Shown here: positions 22,601-34,779 of the stretch, in pieces
How positions within the stretch are numbered: the first letter of the stretch is position 1
How the letters are laid out: each line of letters starts with the position of its first letter
NCBI GenBank assembly: GCA_900239685.1
Contig: OENT01000215.1
Location: 96,221-160,220, forward strand
DNA length: 64,000 nt
DNA from: Rotaria macrura
Taxonomy: Eukaryota; Rotifera; Eurotatoria; Philodinida; Philodinidae
Direction of reading: 5' to 3'
Translations under genes and position numbers: made by a program
The notes under the pieces: model-generated
Told to the model about the DNA's origin: nothing
The model's input: the letters and a program-made list of their open reading frames with translations, nothing else
The model's database searches: none

Positions 22601-25600
22601 AGACCACTTACTGTGATGCCCTATTTCAACTGTATAGTAGTGAACATTTCGTTTTTTCGGAAGAAAAATAATTGAGCTGTAGATTATTCTCGTACATTAG
22701 TCATCAAAATTCTCGAATGATTTTGTTTTGCTCAATTATCCTCGATAATATTATCTCATTCACTGACCTCCTTTTGCATTGGCGATATGATCAATATTAT
22801 CTAAAGGTACAAAAGTAAATCATTAAAGTATGATCAATTAAAAAAGTTTATTTCTTTTTTCTTATTCTCATTTACTCGGTTGGCATTCAACTCTTGGCAC
22901 AGGACATGGTGCTTGTAAGCATTGACTTTTCTCAGGAATAATAATGCATTCATAACCATTTGGACATTGTTGTCGCTTAAATAAGAAAATCAATTGTTTT
23001 CACGTATAAATTTGCTTCATTTTACTTGGCAAGGTTCGAAACAACGGCAAATTTCACAACCATTGGAATCTCTTTCGAAACCAAATCGACATTGAATATT
23101 ACAACGAATCATATTTGATCCACAACCTTTAGTTAAAATTATTTTTCTGCTAATCTATAAAGATGAGTATTTTCTCTATTGTTTACCTTGTCGACCAACT
23201 GTAACATCGGGAATACATTTTTCATTGCATTGATTTTCTTTATCAAATCGATTTTCATTTCCTCCACAGCCATGATAAAGAAATGATGAACACTTTTTTA
23301 ATTGTTGATCATAGAAGAATTTCAAAATAGGTTTTGCTGTCGTATCTTTAACTGATTTTGTATTATTACAAGCATAACCTTGATCTACTTGTTGAAAACA
23401 TGTTGAATTACCTATTTCAAAATATCATAGACAATGAGTTAAATAGAACTAAAAGACATTGTTCAGTTTTTTTCTCTCTATTTTCAAACCAGCTTTAATT
23501 AAACATCGTAATTGACATTCCTGTTCAGTTCCAAAACGATTTGCATTTCCACCACACGAACCATAGTAGAAATTTTTACATTCTCCACTTGTCGTATCAT
23601 AATACCACATGATTTTATATTGATCACATGAGCCTGAATCTTTTTCAAGTGTACATATATCTTTAAAAGGAAAACAATAAATGGTCATTTTTCTCGGAAG
23701 AAATCATCTAATTTTAATCTTCTTCTTTCAATCAAACCTTTTTCCTTTGCTTGACATATGGTTCGGCAATCTTGTTCAGTTTCAAATGAATTAGCATTAC
23801 CGTCTATTGAAATAGAAATGTGAAAAACATTTGAGAATGATGCGTAAAAAAGGAAAACTTACGACAACCAGTATATTGAAATGAATGACAATATTGATCT
23901 GTTGGATTATAATACCAACGAGAGATTTGTTGATCACAATTACCACGTACCATAGGTAAATTACACACAGATTTTATATCGTTTGTTACTAATTAAAAAT
24001 TCATGGTTGGTATCGAAGAATTTTTCGATATTTCCTTTACATACGTGTTTCTGATGTTTCCAACGATGAACATGTTAGAGCACATTCTTCTTGTGAAGAA
24101 AATTGATTATGATTTCCTTTACAACCTAATCAGAGAACATAGTACATTCAATTTTATATGACGTTATAGAAGTACAAAGCATGAAGTTGAAGGAAATTTA
24201 TCTATTAATTTATTTGAATACGGGGGGAAATTCTATCTGAATTCCATTCAGAATTTACCTGAATATTGAAATAATCTACATTCACGTTCAATCATGTCAA
24301 AATAATAAGTTGGTCGACGTTCTTGACATGTACCAATGATTTTAGGTTGCAAACAAATATCTTCGAAGAAACACAGAAGTTTAAAAATTCAAATATCCTA
24401 CACTTTCTGTTCTACCTTTTTGTCTTGGTTCAACACAAGCTTGTAGACAATCTTTCAACGTAAAAAAATTATTCTTATTCTTTTTACAACCACCATATAT
24501 AAATGATCGACATTGTCCAGTTATAATATCATAGTAGAACCGAGTAAATTCTCCTTTGCATGGACCCACTTGAACTGGTTGAGAACATTGATCTACAGTG
24601 ATTAACCATTGTATATCGAATTATTTTCGGTTCATATTCATTTCTTACCAATAGTTTCTTGGACACAGGTAGATTGACATTTTTCTAGAGTTTCATAATT
24701 ATTTGCATTTCCATTACAACCACCATAACGAAATAGTTGACATTCTTTTTTGTCTCGATCATAGTAATAACGATTATTAGATGAATGACATGGTCCAGTT
24801 ACTTTTGGTAATAAACAAACTTCTATTCAAAATTTAAAAGAAATAATCATTTTTTTGTGTATGTTACTAATAGCGAAATAAATTCTATATTTTTTTTAAT
24901 ATTAACTGTACCGATTCCTTTTGGACTAATACATGTTTCTTGACATTGTTGTTCAGTTTCAAATCGATTTCCATTTCCTTCACAACTTCCATACCAAAAT
25001 CTTATACATTTACCTTGTTGACGATCATATGCCCACATATTAACATATTTACTACAACTACCAGCTTCTTTTTCTAATTCACACACAGCTACAAAAACAA
25101 GAGCAATAGAAACGAATATTTTCTGTTTATTTCTGCAGTCCAATATTATGTTCTTATTACTTTCTAATGAATATTTTGCCATTGATGAAACCCATTTTTC
25201 CTTTGTATTACATCCTTGGAATTCAGTTCCCTACGATATAGTACAGATAGTAATGACGTGATAAGTTGAAAAACTAATTCTCTTAGTAGAGAAAATTTTA
25301 TTACTTGTGCTAATGTTTTTCCATCAGGACAACATTCAAACTCATGATCAGCACATGATATCGGTCTTGCAGGTGTTGTTTGGATTAAGGTACTAGTTTC
25401 AAGATGTATTGTTGTAAGATGTTCAAATTCTTCTGTTGATGTTGTATGTTCAAGAAAGTTCACTGTAGAATGTTTCATGTCAGATTCAGTAGAGATATTT
25501 GTATCGAATTCAGTTGAAACATTCATATTAGACTCTGTGGAACTGTTCACATGCGATTCAGTGACATTATTCATATTGGAGTCGGTAGATATATTCTCAT

Positions 25601-26296
25601 GTGTGGTAAGACTAAAGTTTTCATTTGATATTTCAGAAGTTACTTCGATTTTTTCTGTTGTCATGATATTGCTTTCGTCGTCGATTGTCGTGACGGATGT
25701 TGTATCATTGCTGAATGTTACTGTACTATTCGACATAGGTACGTTCGTAGATTCATCATTATGTAGTTCGTTGTTTGTAGCTAAACAAATAAATTGAAAA
25801 GAGTTTGGAAAAAAAAAGAAACGTTGTTTTTCCTGCTCAATTTAATACCATTATTTTCTATAATATTTTTTTTAGATAGTTCACCCAATTTGTTTGACAT
25901 CATTGTAGTTTGTTCTTCATTTTTGTTTGTAGAAACTTGCGTTGACACTGTTGTTGCATCATTTTCAATACGAATAGTTGTATTTGATCCTTCTACATTA
26001 TCATCAGTAGTTTCTAGTGGATCTGATATTGATTGTATAGAATAGTTCAAAGATGTAGCAGATGATGAAACATCATCGAGATGATTTGACACATTTTTAT
26101 TATCATCGATTGAAATTGTATTGTCTGTGAGGTTACCTGCGGTTTTTAGACTAATATTATTTGCAATAAATTCCTCGATTGCGGTCTCATTGGAATGGAA
26201 GTCAGTATCATTGTTAGCATTGGTGAATATAAATAGATAACATGAGATAGCAAGAAAAAAAAGATTACAGTATTGAATGTTTAAAAAAAAATTCAT
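19653..26296 (-). CDS. Papilin-like secreted matrix protein with seven Kunitz domains
   Basis: Twenty-one phase-consistent exons: 26296-25849, 25780-25305, 25230-25161, 25088-24912, 24822-24649, 24592-24416, 24360-24259, 24125-24045, 23988-23863, 23803-23738, 23660-23490, 23411-23187, 23126-23026, 22975-22876, 22800-22768, 21923-21812, 21754-21564, 21504-21424, 21353-21234, 19971-19903 and 19831-19653, coding for about 1092 residues. Order: signal peptide, a Ser/Thr/Asn-rich mucin-like region (to about 290), the papilin Cys motif with CCPDG (about 295-318), seven Kunitz folds (332-764), an antistasin-like Cys knot and a second Cys cluster (765-831), two Ig-like folds (843-1033) and a C-terminal PLAC domain (DYCCHTC). 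Kunitz, Ig and PLAC in this order are typical of papilin; no thrombospondin type 1 or ADAMTS spacer is seen, so it is a short form. Only the third Kunitz has a basic residue (Lys) right after its second Cys, the usual inhibitor P1 site. The 33-nt exon is the least certain part. A 1.26-kb intron lies in Ig2. Confidence 0.88.
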
Positions 26297-28446
26297 GTTG
26301 TTGCGCGTCCAACTAGAAGTTGAAAATAATATTGAATGAATAGCTTTATAAACTAGACGAGAGAATATATGAAGGTCAATATGGCCTTCTCACATAAGCT
26401 CCGAAGATATTTATCTGTTGGTCGATGTCGAGACACTACGCTGTCCAGTTAGTTGATGGAACGTGTCTTATCATTCTCTGTTCTCCTTTTCTATCGTTCT
26501 CTCGACTTATATATTCATCCCTTCTATCCATTCATACAAGTCGGTCAGCAATCCTGATGGCGATTCAATTAGCCGTTGTATTAGTCGTTCAATAGAACGG
26601 CGACTAGTGGTGAAGTAGACTCTCTTATATATGTTCACATACATATTGCATTGATGATCACTTAACCGCCGCCATATTGGCACATACTCTTGAATAGAAT
26701 AGTATATGAAATGCAAAGAGCATATGTTAATATGCTATTGATGTCTACAGGAGATATACATGAAACATCAAAGATTCCTACTATTCCGACAGAAATATTT
26801 TTGTTTCTAATAAGCCAATCTCTAGTGTCATCTTTAATTGAACATCGGCAATGCGTGGTACCAACCAATTCTGTAGAAGACAGCTGAATTTAATTATTTA
26901 CTTAGCTAGCGACAGAATAATGATGATGAGAGCAAAACATATGTGATAAAAGAAAATATATATATACATCTATATACATATATATTCTCCTTCTTTTTTT
27001 TTCTTGCATATTAAACAAAGAAATCCTTGTGAATGAATGTTCAGACTAGACACATTCAAAACTGATTATATATATTAGAATGACTTGGATCAATTTTCCA
27101 ACTGCACTTTCGAAGTTTGTTTATTTGGATTTGTAATTTTTTTGAGTAAACATCTGCACAGACGCACACAATCCACTAATATGTAATCGTTTTTTATCGT
27201 ATTACTGTGCGTCTGTCTGATGAGTTATGTTAACAAAAGAATCGTTGCCTTCTCGTTCTTCTCCATCTCATCAGTGTGTTACTTATTTGTTTGATAGATT
27301 ACTCAGTGACACTTTTCATTTGCTTTGTATTCAACAATGCAAAACTATGTAGTATAGCTTCTGTTTGTGAAAAAAAGAACTCATTTTCTCTTTCTTATAT
27401 CATCCAGAAAAAAAATCTTATTGGTATTCTAGACATCTTATCGACAATCGATTAGCATTCTTCCTCTCCTTTTTTTTGCATCATCACTACACATACTTGT
27501 ATGAGGCAATCAGCTTTTAGCTTCATTGATAATGACACTTTTCAACACTAGGGAATGGGCGATGATCTAACTATCTCGCTTTTTCTTCACTCACTCGTTT
27601 CATCACGTCATCACTCACGACGATCTTTTCCCTTCTGTGTTTTTTCAAATTTTTATTCTATTTTAATTATCGCAATCCGATCGTCTTCGTAATACACATT
27701 CAATTAAGTGTAAAAGACGTAGATAGAATAGGTGAAATTCGAATGGATCGGGTAGTTTCAATTGAACTCATGTTGAATATACTTTCGTCTTTCATTATAT
27801 GTAAAGTTCATCAGTTAAAAATCAATGTTGAGTAATACATTTCAAGTGTAGACGAGAGGATGCAAGAAAAACGAGAATTTGTGATAGAAACGAACAATTA
27901 AATTGAAGGAGACTATTCACATTGGCATACAAATTCACGAACTATTCATTTACTTGTTACTCTATGTTCATGTTCATATAAACAATTCTTTTCAATGAAT
28001 CCTGTCAATGTCAGATCGGATGACACATGAAGATAAGTAGTAAGTATTAAAACAGCGACGTAGAAATTTAATCTTCTCCTCCTTTTTCTGTGTCAATGTA
28101 CATTGAATCGTCCATTTCCGTCTCTGTCTATCTTCAACCATAATGATCTTTTTCCGTCACCACACGCGGTGAAATTTGATCTCATATAACAAAAAGAGGA
28201 AAAAAAATCTATTTAATCAAGTAAACTCTGTGTGCTCTCATGACATTTCTTATTCTCTTTGTCGACTTGTTTGTACATTCAAACATGCACAAAAGATAAG
28301 CTCTGCTTAGTTTTTTCTTGCTGTCTCATTTTATATGAATTTTAAATTTAATCAATGATCAACAAACTATTTCATTCTTTTATCGTTTTATTTTGCATCT
28401 ATAATCAATCTATGTTAATGACAATTTTCTTCTAGATGCAAATCAA
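26297..28446. promoter_or_regulatory. 2.15-kb divergent intergenic region, papilin-like/Mab-21-like
   Basis: The flanking genes diverge from here, so promoters of both must lie inside. The interior has a TA/ATAC simple stretch near 26955-26985 and several poly-T runs. A typical acceptor (TTTTCTTCTAG) ends at 28435, just before the Mab-21-like ATG, so that gene probably has a noncoding first exon in this region. I cannot place the transcription starts. Confidence 0.4.
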
Positions 28447-31400
28447 ATGGGACATAAATCAACCAAATTAACCAATAAAAAATTTAAAAAAGCCAATAAA
28501 AATAAAAACCATTTTTGTTGTCTATGTACATTTCAACCGTTAAGCAACTCTCTTTCATCATCTTCGTTTTCAATTGATGAAAAATATTTTCCAACATTTG
28601 ATCGTATTATTTCAAATAATAATAATAATAATAATTATGTAACAGCACTAGAAGATATTATAATAAATGCATCTGATAAAAATCAATCAATTACTAATAA
28701 TGACAAAGTTCTTCATAATACAACGAATATTAATCAATGGATTGACTCATTACTAATTCATAATACAATACCATTGAACCCTACGAATATTAATCAATTA
28801 GAATTATCAAATATTTTAGCACTTAAATCTAATAAAAAATTTTTGAATTCACTAAAACAATTTCAAACAAATTTGTATTTAGAAGATTATCAACATCGTT
28901 TAAAAAATTCAAAAATAAAACAAACATTTAAAAATCATTTCTCATCATCAACACTCATCTATCCATCGAACCGTACAAATTCAATTTTGATTGATGATTT
29001 AGATATATCTATAATCACACCCCCGGAATCCGTTGTACCGAATTTATTCATTAATAAACATAGTTCATCTAGAATTCATGAACAAATACGTTCAAAATGT
29101 TATTTTATACCAATGAATTATCAAATTGAACCGGACGATGAAGAATATAGAGAAAAATCGATACCACTAGATCGTACACATGTTGTTATTACATTAGAAA
29201 ATAATCAAACAATCAAAACAAATAAAACATCGATGGAAAACGAACCATCATGTATATTTATATCGAATGATTTATTTCAAACAGGATTTATTCGTATCAA
29301 TCAAGAAAATACTTCCAAAGCATATCTATCATATATAGTCACTTTTTCGGAAGATAATATGCCTTATTTATCATCAAATTTAATACAACAATGGTTTAAT
29401 ACACTAGTAATTGTCAATCAAACATGTAATATTGTTCAACGATTTTTAACAGGAGATCGACATCATATAACCTGTCTGCTGAAAGAAGAAATGAATGATC
29501 AATCAAATAAAGAAAAGTAAAGAAGAAGAACAACTAGTTTTTTCATCTATCATATCACATTTCAGTCGAGATTGTGTCTATCGTACAAAGTCTCTCTAGT
29601 TATGAATATGCTGTAAAAAAAGGCTAGAAAAAAATCATTTTTTGAGTAAGAAAAAGTGCAGTATTTGAACTGAAGGATATCATTTCCCATGCGAATATCA
29701 TTTCAAAAGACTTTTGAAGTGAAAATTCATAGATTGACATGTATGACAATGAAGAAATTTGTATGAAAATTCTAGAGATGTTTCTCGTATCTATACTAAT
29801 ATAACCACAGGATACCGAGTCATTGACGCGATGAACACCATAAAGACTATGTTTTACAATTGATTATTCTTATTTAAGTCGTTTCTGTACACGAAATTCA
29901 TAGTTAGTGTTGGAAGCTTAGTTTTTTTTCTAAAGATTATTATGTACTGCTAGAATATTATATTACTTATATGGAGAATAATAAATTACTAGCCTAGCTT
30001 TTCTGACCGTCATTATTCTTAACACACAAGAACCTTGACGACATATATATACGTTGTGCTGATTGAAAAATCATTCGAAATTTAACATCATCGGCAAGAA
30101 AGTTTTTCAACGATTGGAAAAGATAATCATAGATTATTATAAACTAAAGTAGTACTAGAACTAGAATTTCTGTTAATGGTTTATATTTAAAAAGAACTTA
30201 TTGTATTAAAAGTTCTCTCTAAATATTTTCACTTTCACTTCTTACACATCATTTTCTATGATGATAACATGACAAAAAAGAATCCTGCTGAATTACTCTT
30301 GTCTATAATTATCTGCTTGCGTAAAGTATAGGATAATGGTCACGAGAACATACATATTGTTTCTATCAATCATCGCATTCTTTTAATTATGCTTATACAG
30401 ATGATCTATATAAGAATCTACAGTTAAAATCATAGTTTGAAATGTTGACTGTATCTAGATTACGCTTTAGTTTTTTTTTTCATTAACATAATCGTCGATA
30501 CAGTTCTGATCTTATCTGTCTATGTTAAAGATTTGAAAGTTCGAATGAGTATCACGAATATAAACAATAGAGTTTACGATTGCTTTTGTTTTGTGCATAA
30601 CACTAACATTTTCTCATAGCTTTGGAAGTCTTTCCGCAATCATCGTTCAAAAGCAAAAAATAACAGTATACAACCGTTTAACTTGATCAGATATAAAACA
30701 ATTAAATCCAAATATCCAACATTATTCAGTTATACAATGTGCAACAAATTTAGAATCGAAAATAATTTTTAAGAATCCTTTAGAACATCTGTTCACGATT
30801 CAGTGGTACGAAAAGAAAATTCTAGTCATTTATCATACAGAACGAGACCTAATTTCAAAGAACTTATTAGTGACATTTCATGAAATCAGTTGAATTGTTG
30901 CTAAATGAAGTATTGGCTTGGATACATACATGACTAAACAATCTAGTTGATTCTTAAAACACTGACTTCATTACGTTGTAATGATGACGAATGTCAACGC
31001 AAGCGTTGTTACAGTATCTTGATGATGTTCATCGTATGAAAAAGAAAATCGATGACATGGAACGAAATCACTTCTGTTAAGTAGCACAACGAGTCAGACA
31101 ATCTTGTGTAATATCCTTTGAATTTCGTTTCAGTCCATTTTAAAATACTATTTGTCATTCACATGTCGAATAAATCATATCAAACTAGTCACAAGATAAT
31201 AACTATAGGGAAGAAAAATGATCTTCTTAACTCCATCATATATTAAAGAAAATACATAGATGGAAATTATTTTTTATAGTTCATCTCCAAATGAAAATAA
31301 TTTAATATTTGCTGCCCTACGTCTACCACCATGTAAATATAATAATGATTTATCATCAACCAATATACAAGAGGAAAAATCTGAAATAATTATTGATGCA

Positions 31401-32726
31401 TTTTCTCCAACGTTATTATCTGAAAATAGAAAGATTGCAAGTGATTCAATTCACATTGATTATGAACAATATTCGTTTGCATTCATACTTAAACGTTGGC
31501 CAAAAATTTTCATTGATTGCTTTTATACACATCCAACTCGTGATGTACAACGACAATGGCCATCTAAACAGTACATGAACATACTTATGAACAAATCTTT
31601 ATTATTGATACCTGATACAACTACAAATCATAGATGGAAAATAAATTTTGACTTGATTGAAGAAACTCTATTTGAATGGATGAATCAATCAACATTATTT
31701 TTTTATATTTTATGTCAACAATTATTTTCCAAAAACTATTCAACACGTGTAATACTCAAGCATTGTTTTTTGAATTATTGTGAAAAATATGGTTTACCAT
31801 TTTCAAAGTAAATCTATGTTTCTTGTTAAATATCCGAGAACACTAGTGTCGACGTAGTAAAAAAAGAAATTTCCAAAACAATCCATCCTAGTCTGAATAG
31901 ATTCATACTAATGACTACTTGAGATCAATAGTGGTTCGTCTCAATAGATCAATAAGTGCAACATATAGTTTTCTTATCATGTTTCTGAATAAGCAATTAA
32001 AATGATGACAAAGGCCGAGAATTAAAATTCAGATAGATTCAAACAATCTGTGTTTCATTCGTATCAACAATAGTTTCATGTTTTATGAATGATATTCGTA
32101 TTTGAATAGTACGAACAAAATTTTTTATTCCGTTTTTTAGTAATCAAAATAATATTTTGGATTTAACGAATCATTTTTTAAAAGACTTATCCGAACAAAT
32201 AAATCAAAAGTTTATTCCGAATTATTTTAATCATCAAATAAATCTTTGGAATTCAAATGAAAATTATAGTCAATGGTTTGATTTTATAGATAATTATATT
32301 CAAGATCCTATTGAAATTTCGTCTTTCTCACCTTCACCAGTAACGATGATATCGAATCGCTCAATAATTATTGATTATTTATTTTCTTTTATTGATGCAT
32401 TGTATGAAATGCTCCATGAAAAACAATCACAATTTTATTTAAATGACAATATTCTACTAGATTTGCATAGAGAATTATGTGAAAGATTATCAATTAATAA
32501 TCAAAATAGACTAGTACAAATATCAATGAATGATTTCTTGAATAATAAACAAATTATAAATACTATACAAACAAATTTAACTTATGACTACGAAAGAAAT
32601 GCAGAATTAGTACATAATTCTTTAAATCAAATACGTAAAGGACACACATCGTTAATATTTCATTATACATGGACAATTTTCATACAATATTTACATACTT
32701 ATTACAATGTTTTATGGAATATTTAA
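28447..32726 (+). CDS. Mab-21 family protein with long Asn-rich N-terminus
   Basis: Three phase-2-joined exons: 28447-29516, 31280-31807 and 32141-32726, coding for 727 residues. Residues 1-175 are Asn/Ser/Lys-rich, with an Asn run from AAT repeats at 28616. The middle and C-terminal parts follow the Mab-21 pattern: a YLSSNLIQQWFN block (about 310), WPKIF and QWPSKQYM, then HRWKINFDLIEETLF where the family has WRLSFS.AEK.LL. Next is a Cys-Leu-Lys helical region ending in NYCEKYG, and FIPNYFNHQINLW corresponds to the family CPHYF...LF motif. Mab-21 proteins share the cGAS nucleotidyltransferase fold. A DDLD acidic motif (183-186) may mark the active-site strand, but no clear GS loop is seen. 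The N-terminal MGHKS could be myristoylated. Joining exon 1 across a 1.76-kb intron rests on phase and family order. Confidence 0.65.
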
Positions 32727-34779
32727 GAATTGTAAATTGTCAAATAAATGAATTTTCTCGGTGATTTCTAGATTTCATTTTTACTTAGAATTCATTACAA
32801 ATTTTGTTTCTTGATCAACAATAACTTGTTTTAACTTTATTTAAGTATAATTTTAATAAAATATTGAGAATGTGCACATACTTATGTATGTCGAGTTACG
32901 TATGATATTTTGGGGCTCGTTTGTTTCGTTTTTATTTGCTCAATCATAGTTCATGATAGACAAAAGAAAAACAATAGTATGATTATCGTCTAATTCCTCC
33001 AAAATTGCAGATTTCATTAGATGATGAATAGATTTCAACACAATAGAAATCATTGTTCAACGTGCGAAAATTCTTTTCTTTGCAATCTAGCTGATTTTCG
33101 ATATCACGAAGAACTGTTTTGGTCAGAATGTTGATCTTGTGAAAATAGAATGTAGTAGTCGTTCTAGTAAGGAATATTTATGCTGAAGTTATGACTGATG
33201 ACTATATTTCTTTTGATTTTGGTAAGATGCAACGATACCTATCGTTTGCTTCGAATAACGTGAGCTAAGAATGCAGTTTCCTCATGGATGGCAATTATTC
33301 ACAAATATACGATTTTAAATTCAAATACCAACATGACCGAATCCAAATCTAAATAGAATCATAGCATTCGATCCTACTTAAAAAAACTGCAAAACGATTA
33401 TTTCTATCTATCGATATGACTTTTTCGCAAAAAAACATATTTTCAACTGGTTCTTCGAATCACGTTGTCATCATTCATGAACATAGAAACTGTATTTCGT
33501 TGCAAAGTTTCACAAGAAAAGAAAAATAAAGAAGTTTCCAATATTAAAGCAGCAAAAATTAATTCCGTTGATAAGTTGTCTTTTTCATCTTCATTATTGT
33601 ACGAAAATCGTCTACCATTGCATACGACAGACTGTGCAATAGACGTACATCTTCGTGGTATTAGATTTACAACTAGTGAATATTGACCCAATTGAATTTC
33701 TCATTAAGAGTACATAACTCTAGTTTTTGTAACACTATAATTCGAACTTGAGCTTTGCATAGGCAGTAGTTTTCATGGAATGGTAAAGTCGTTCAGTTAT
33801 TCATCAAAGAAAATTTCGTGTGCAAATCGTAGAGAACTAGAAAAATATAACCAGGAAGCAATCGTTTTGATTCTTTTCTCCCGTTTTTATTATCATAGTG
33901 CATGTATTCTAGGAAATTATTCAACAATATATAGATGATTGAAAGTAAATTGTTTTCCATTTAAAGCATATTGTATTGCATTTTAAAAAGAGATACTAAT
34001 GAATATTTGGCAACGCATTAGTTACACTCAACTTCTGTCACGCACACTTGTGTTATTTATTTGGGTGACTGCCGGCATATTTCAAGCATTTCTAAACGAC
34101 TTTTTTTCTGAGAGGGTACAAAACAAAAATCATCGCATATCTTCTATTACATTTTAATCATGTCGTGTAAGAAAAGTCTACATTCATTCTTTTACATGAA
34201 AGTATCTTGTAAATATTTGTAGTTCATCTCTATTCAAGTAGATACCATTCGAACACTGCATGACCAAATTTAGATTCAAATCGTTTTTAACACTATGCTA
34301 CTTTCAGTTTCTGAAAATCCGATAAGCATCTTAAAGACGGGATAATGTTATATTTTGTTTTTCTTTTAGATGAAAATCATATCCGAAGACCGATCTGACA
34401 TTGGTTAAATCGTTTTTTCTTACATATCAGACATATATATTGACATCATGTGCTCACTAATTAGTATTCATTATAAAAATGAGATAATATCGTCTTGGTG
34501 AGATCGATCATTACTCTAAATTTTCAGTTGAGGGTTATCATTATGAAACGTTGTAAATTATAGGCACAAATAGATAGTGATCATTTTTTTTCTTAATTAT
34601 ACTAATATAATTAAAAACATATTAGTGATGTCAAAAGAAAAAAAGAAGAAAATGAATAAAACGAACAAACGAGAGAAGGACAGTGAATTGAAACGAAACG
34701 CTAAAAAGAAAAAAAGAACGAAAGTCCCTCAACTATTTTCAATGATACGTGTTCAATATTCTTTTTTTCCTGTTCTTAA
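32727..34779. other. Intergenic, no feature recognised
   Basis: Two kilobases of AT-rich sequence between the 3' ends of the Mab-21-like gene and the Gln/Pro-rich gene. Short frames exist (for example 33465-33686) but lack motif or splice support. No repeat of note is visible. Confidence 0.4.

Noticed and set aside
25477..26045. Plus-strand frames opposite the mucin-like exons
   Set aside because: Shadows of the Ser/Thr-rich minus-strand exons, whose splice phases and signal peptide support the minus strand.
26507..26887. Short frames on both strands in the divergent intergenic region
   Set aside because: Checked as possible exons of either neighbour; no matching splice sites in phase and no domain.
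33443..33691. Overlapping frames on both strands
   Set aside because: Neither shows a domain, and both sit in unremarkable intergenic sequence.
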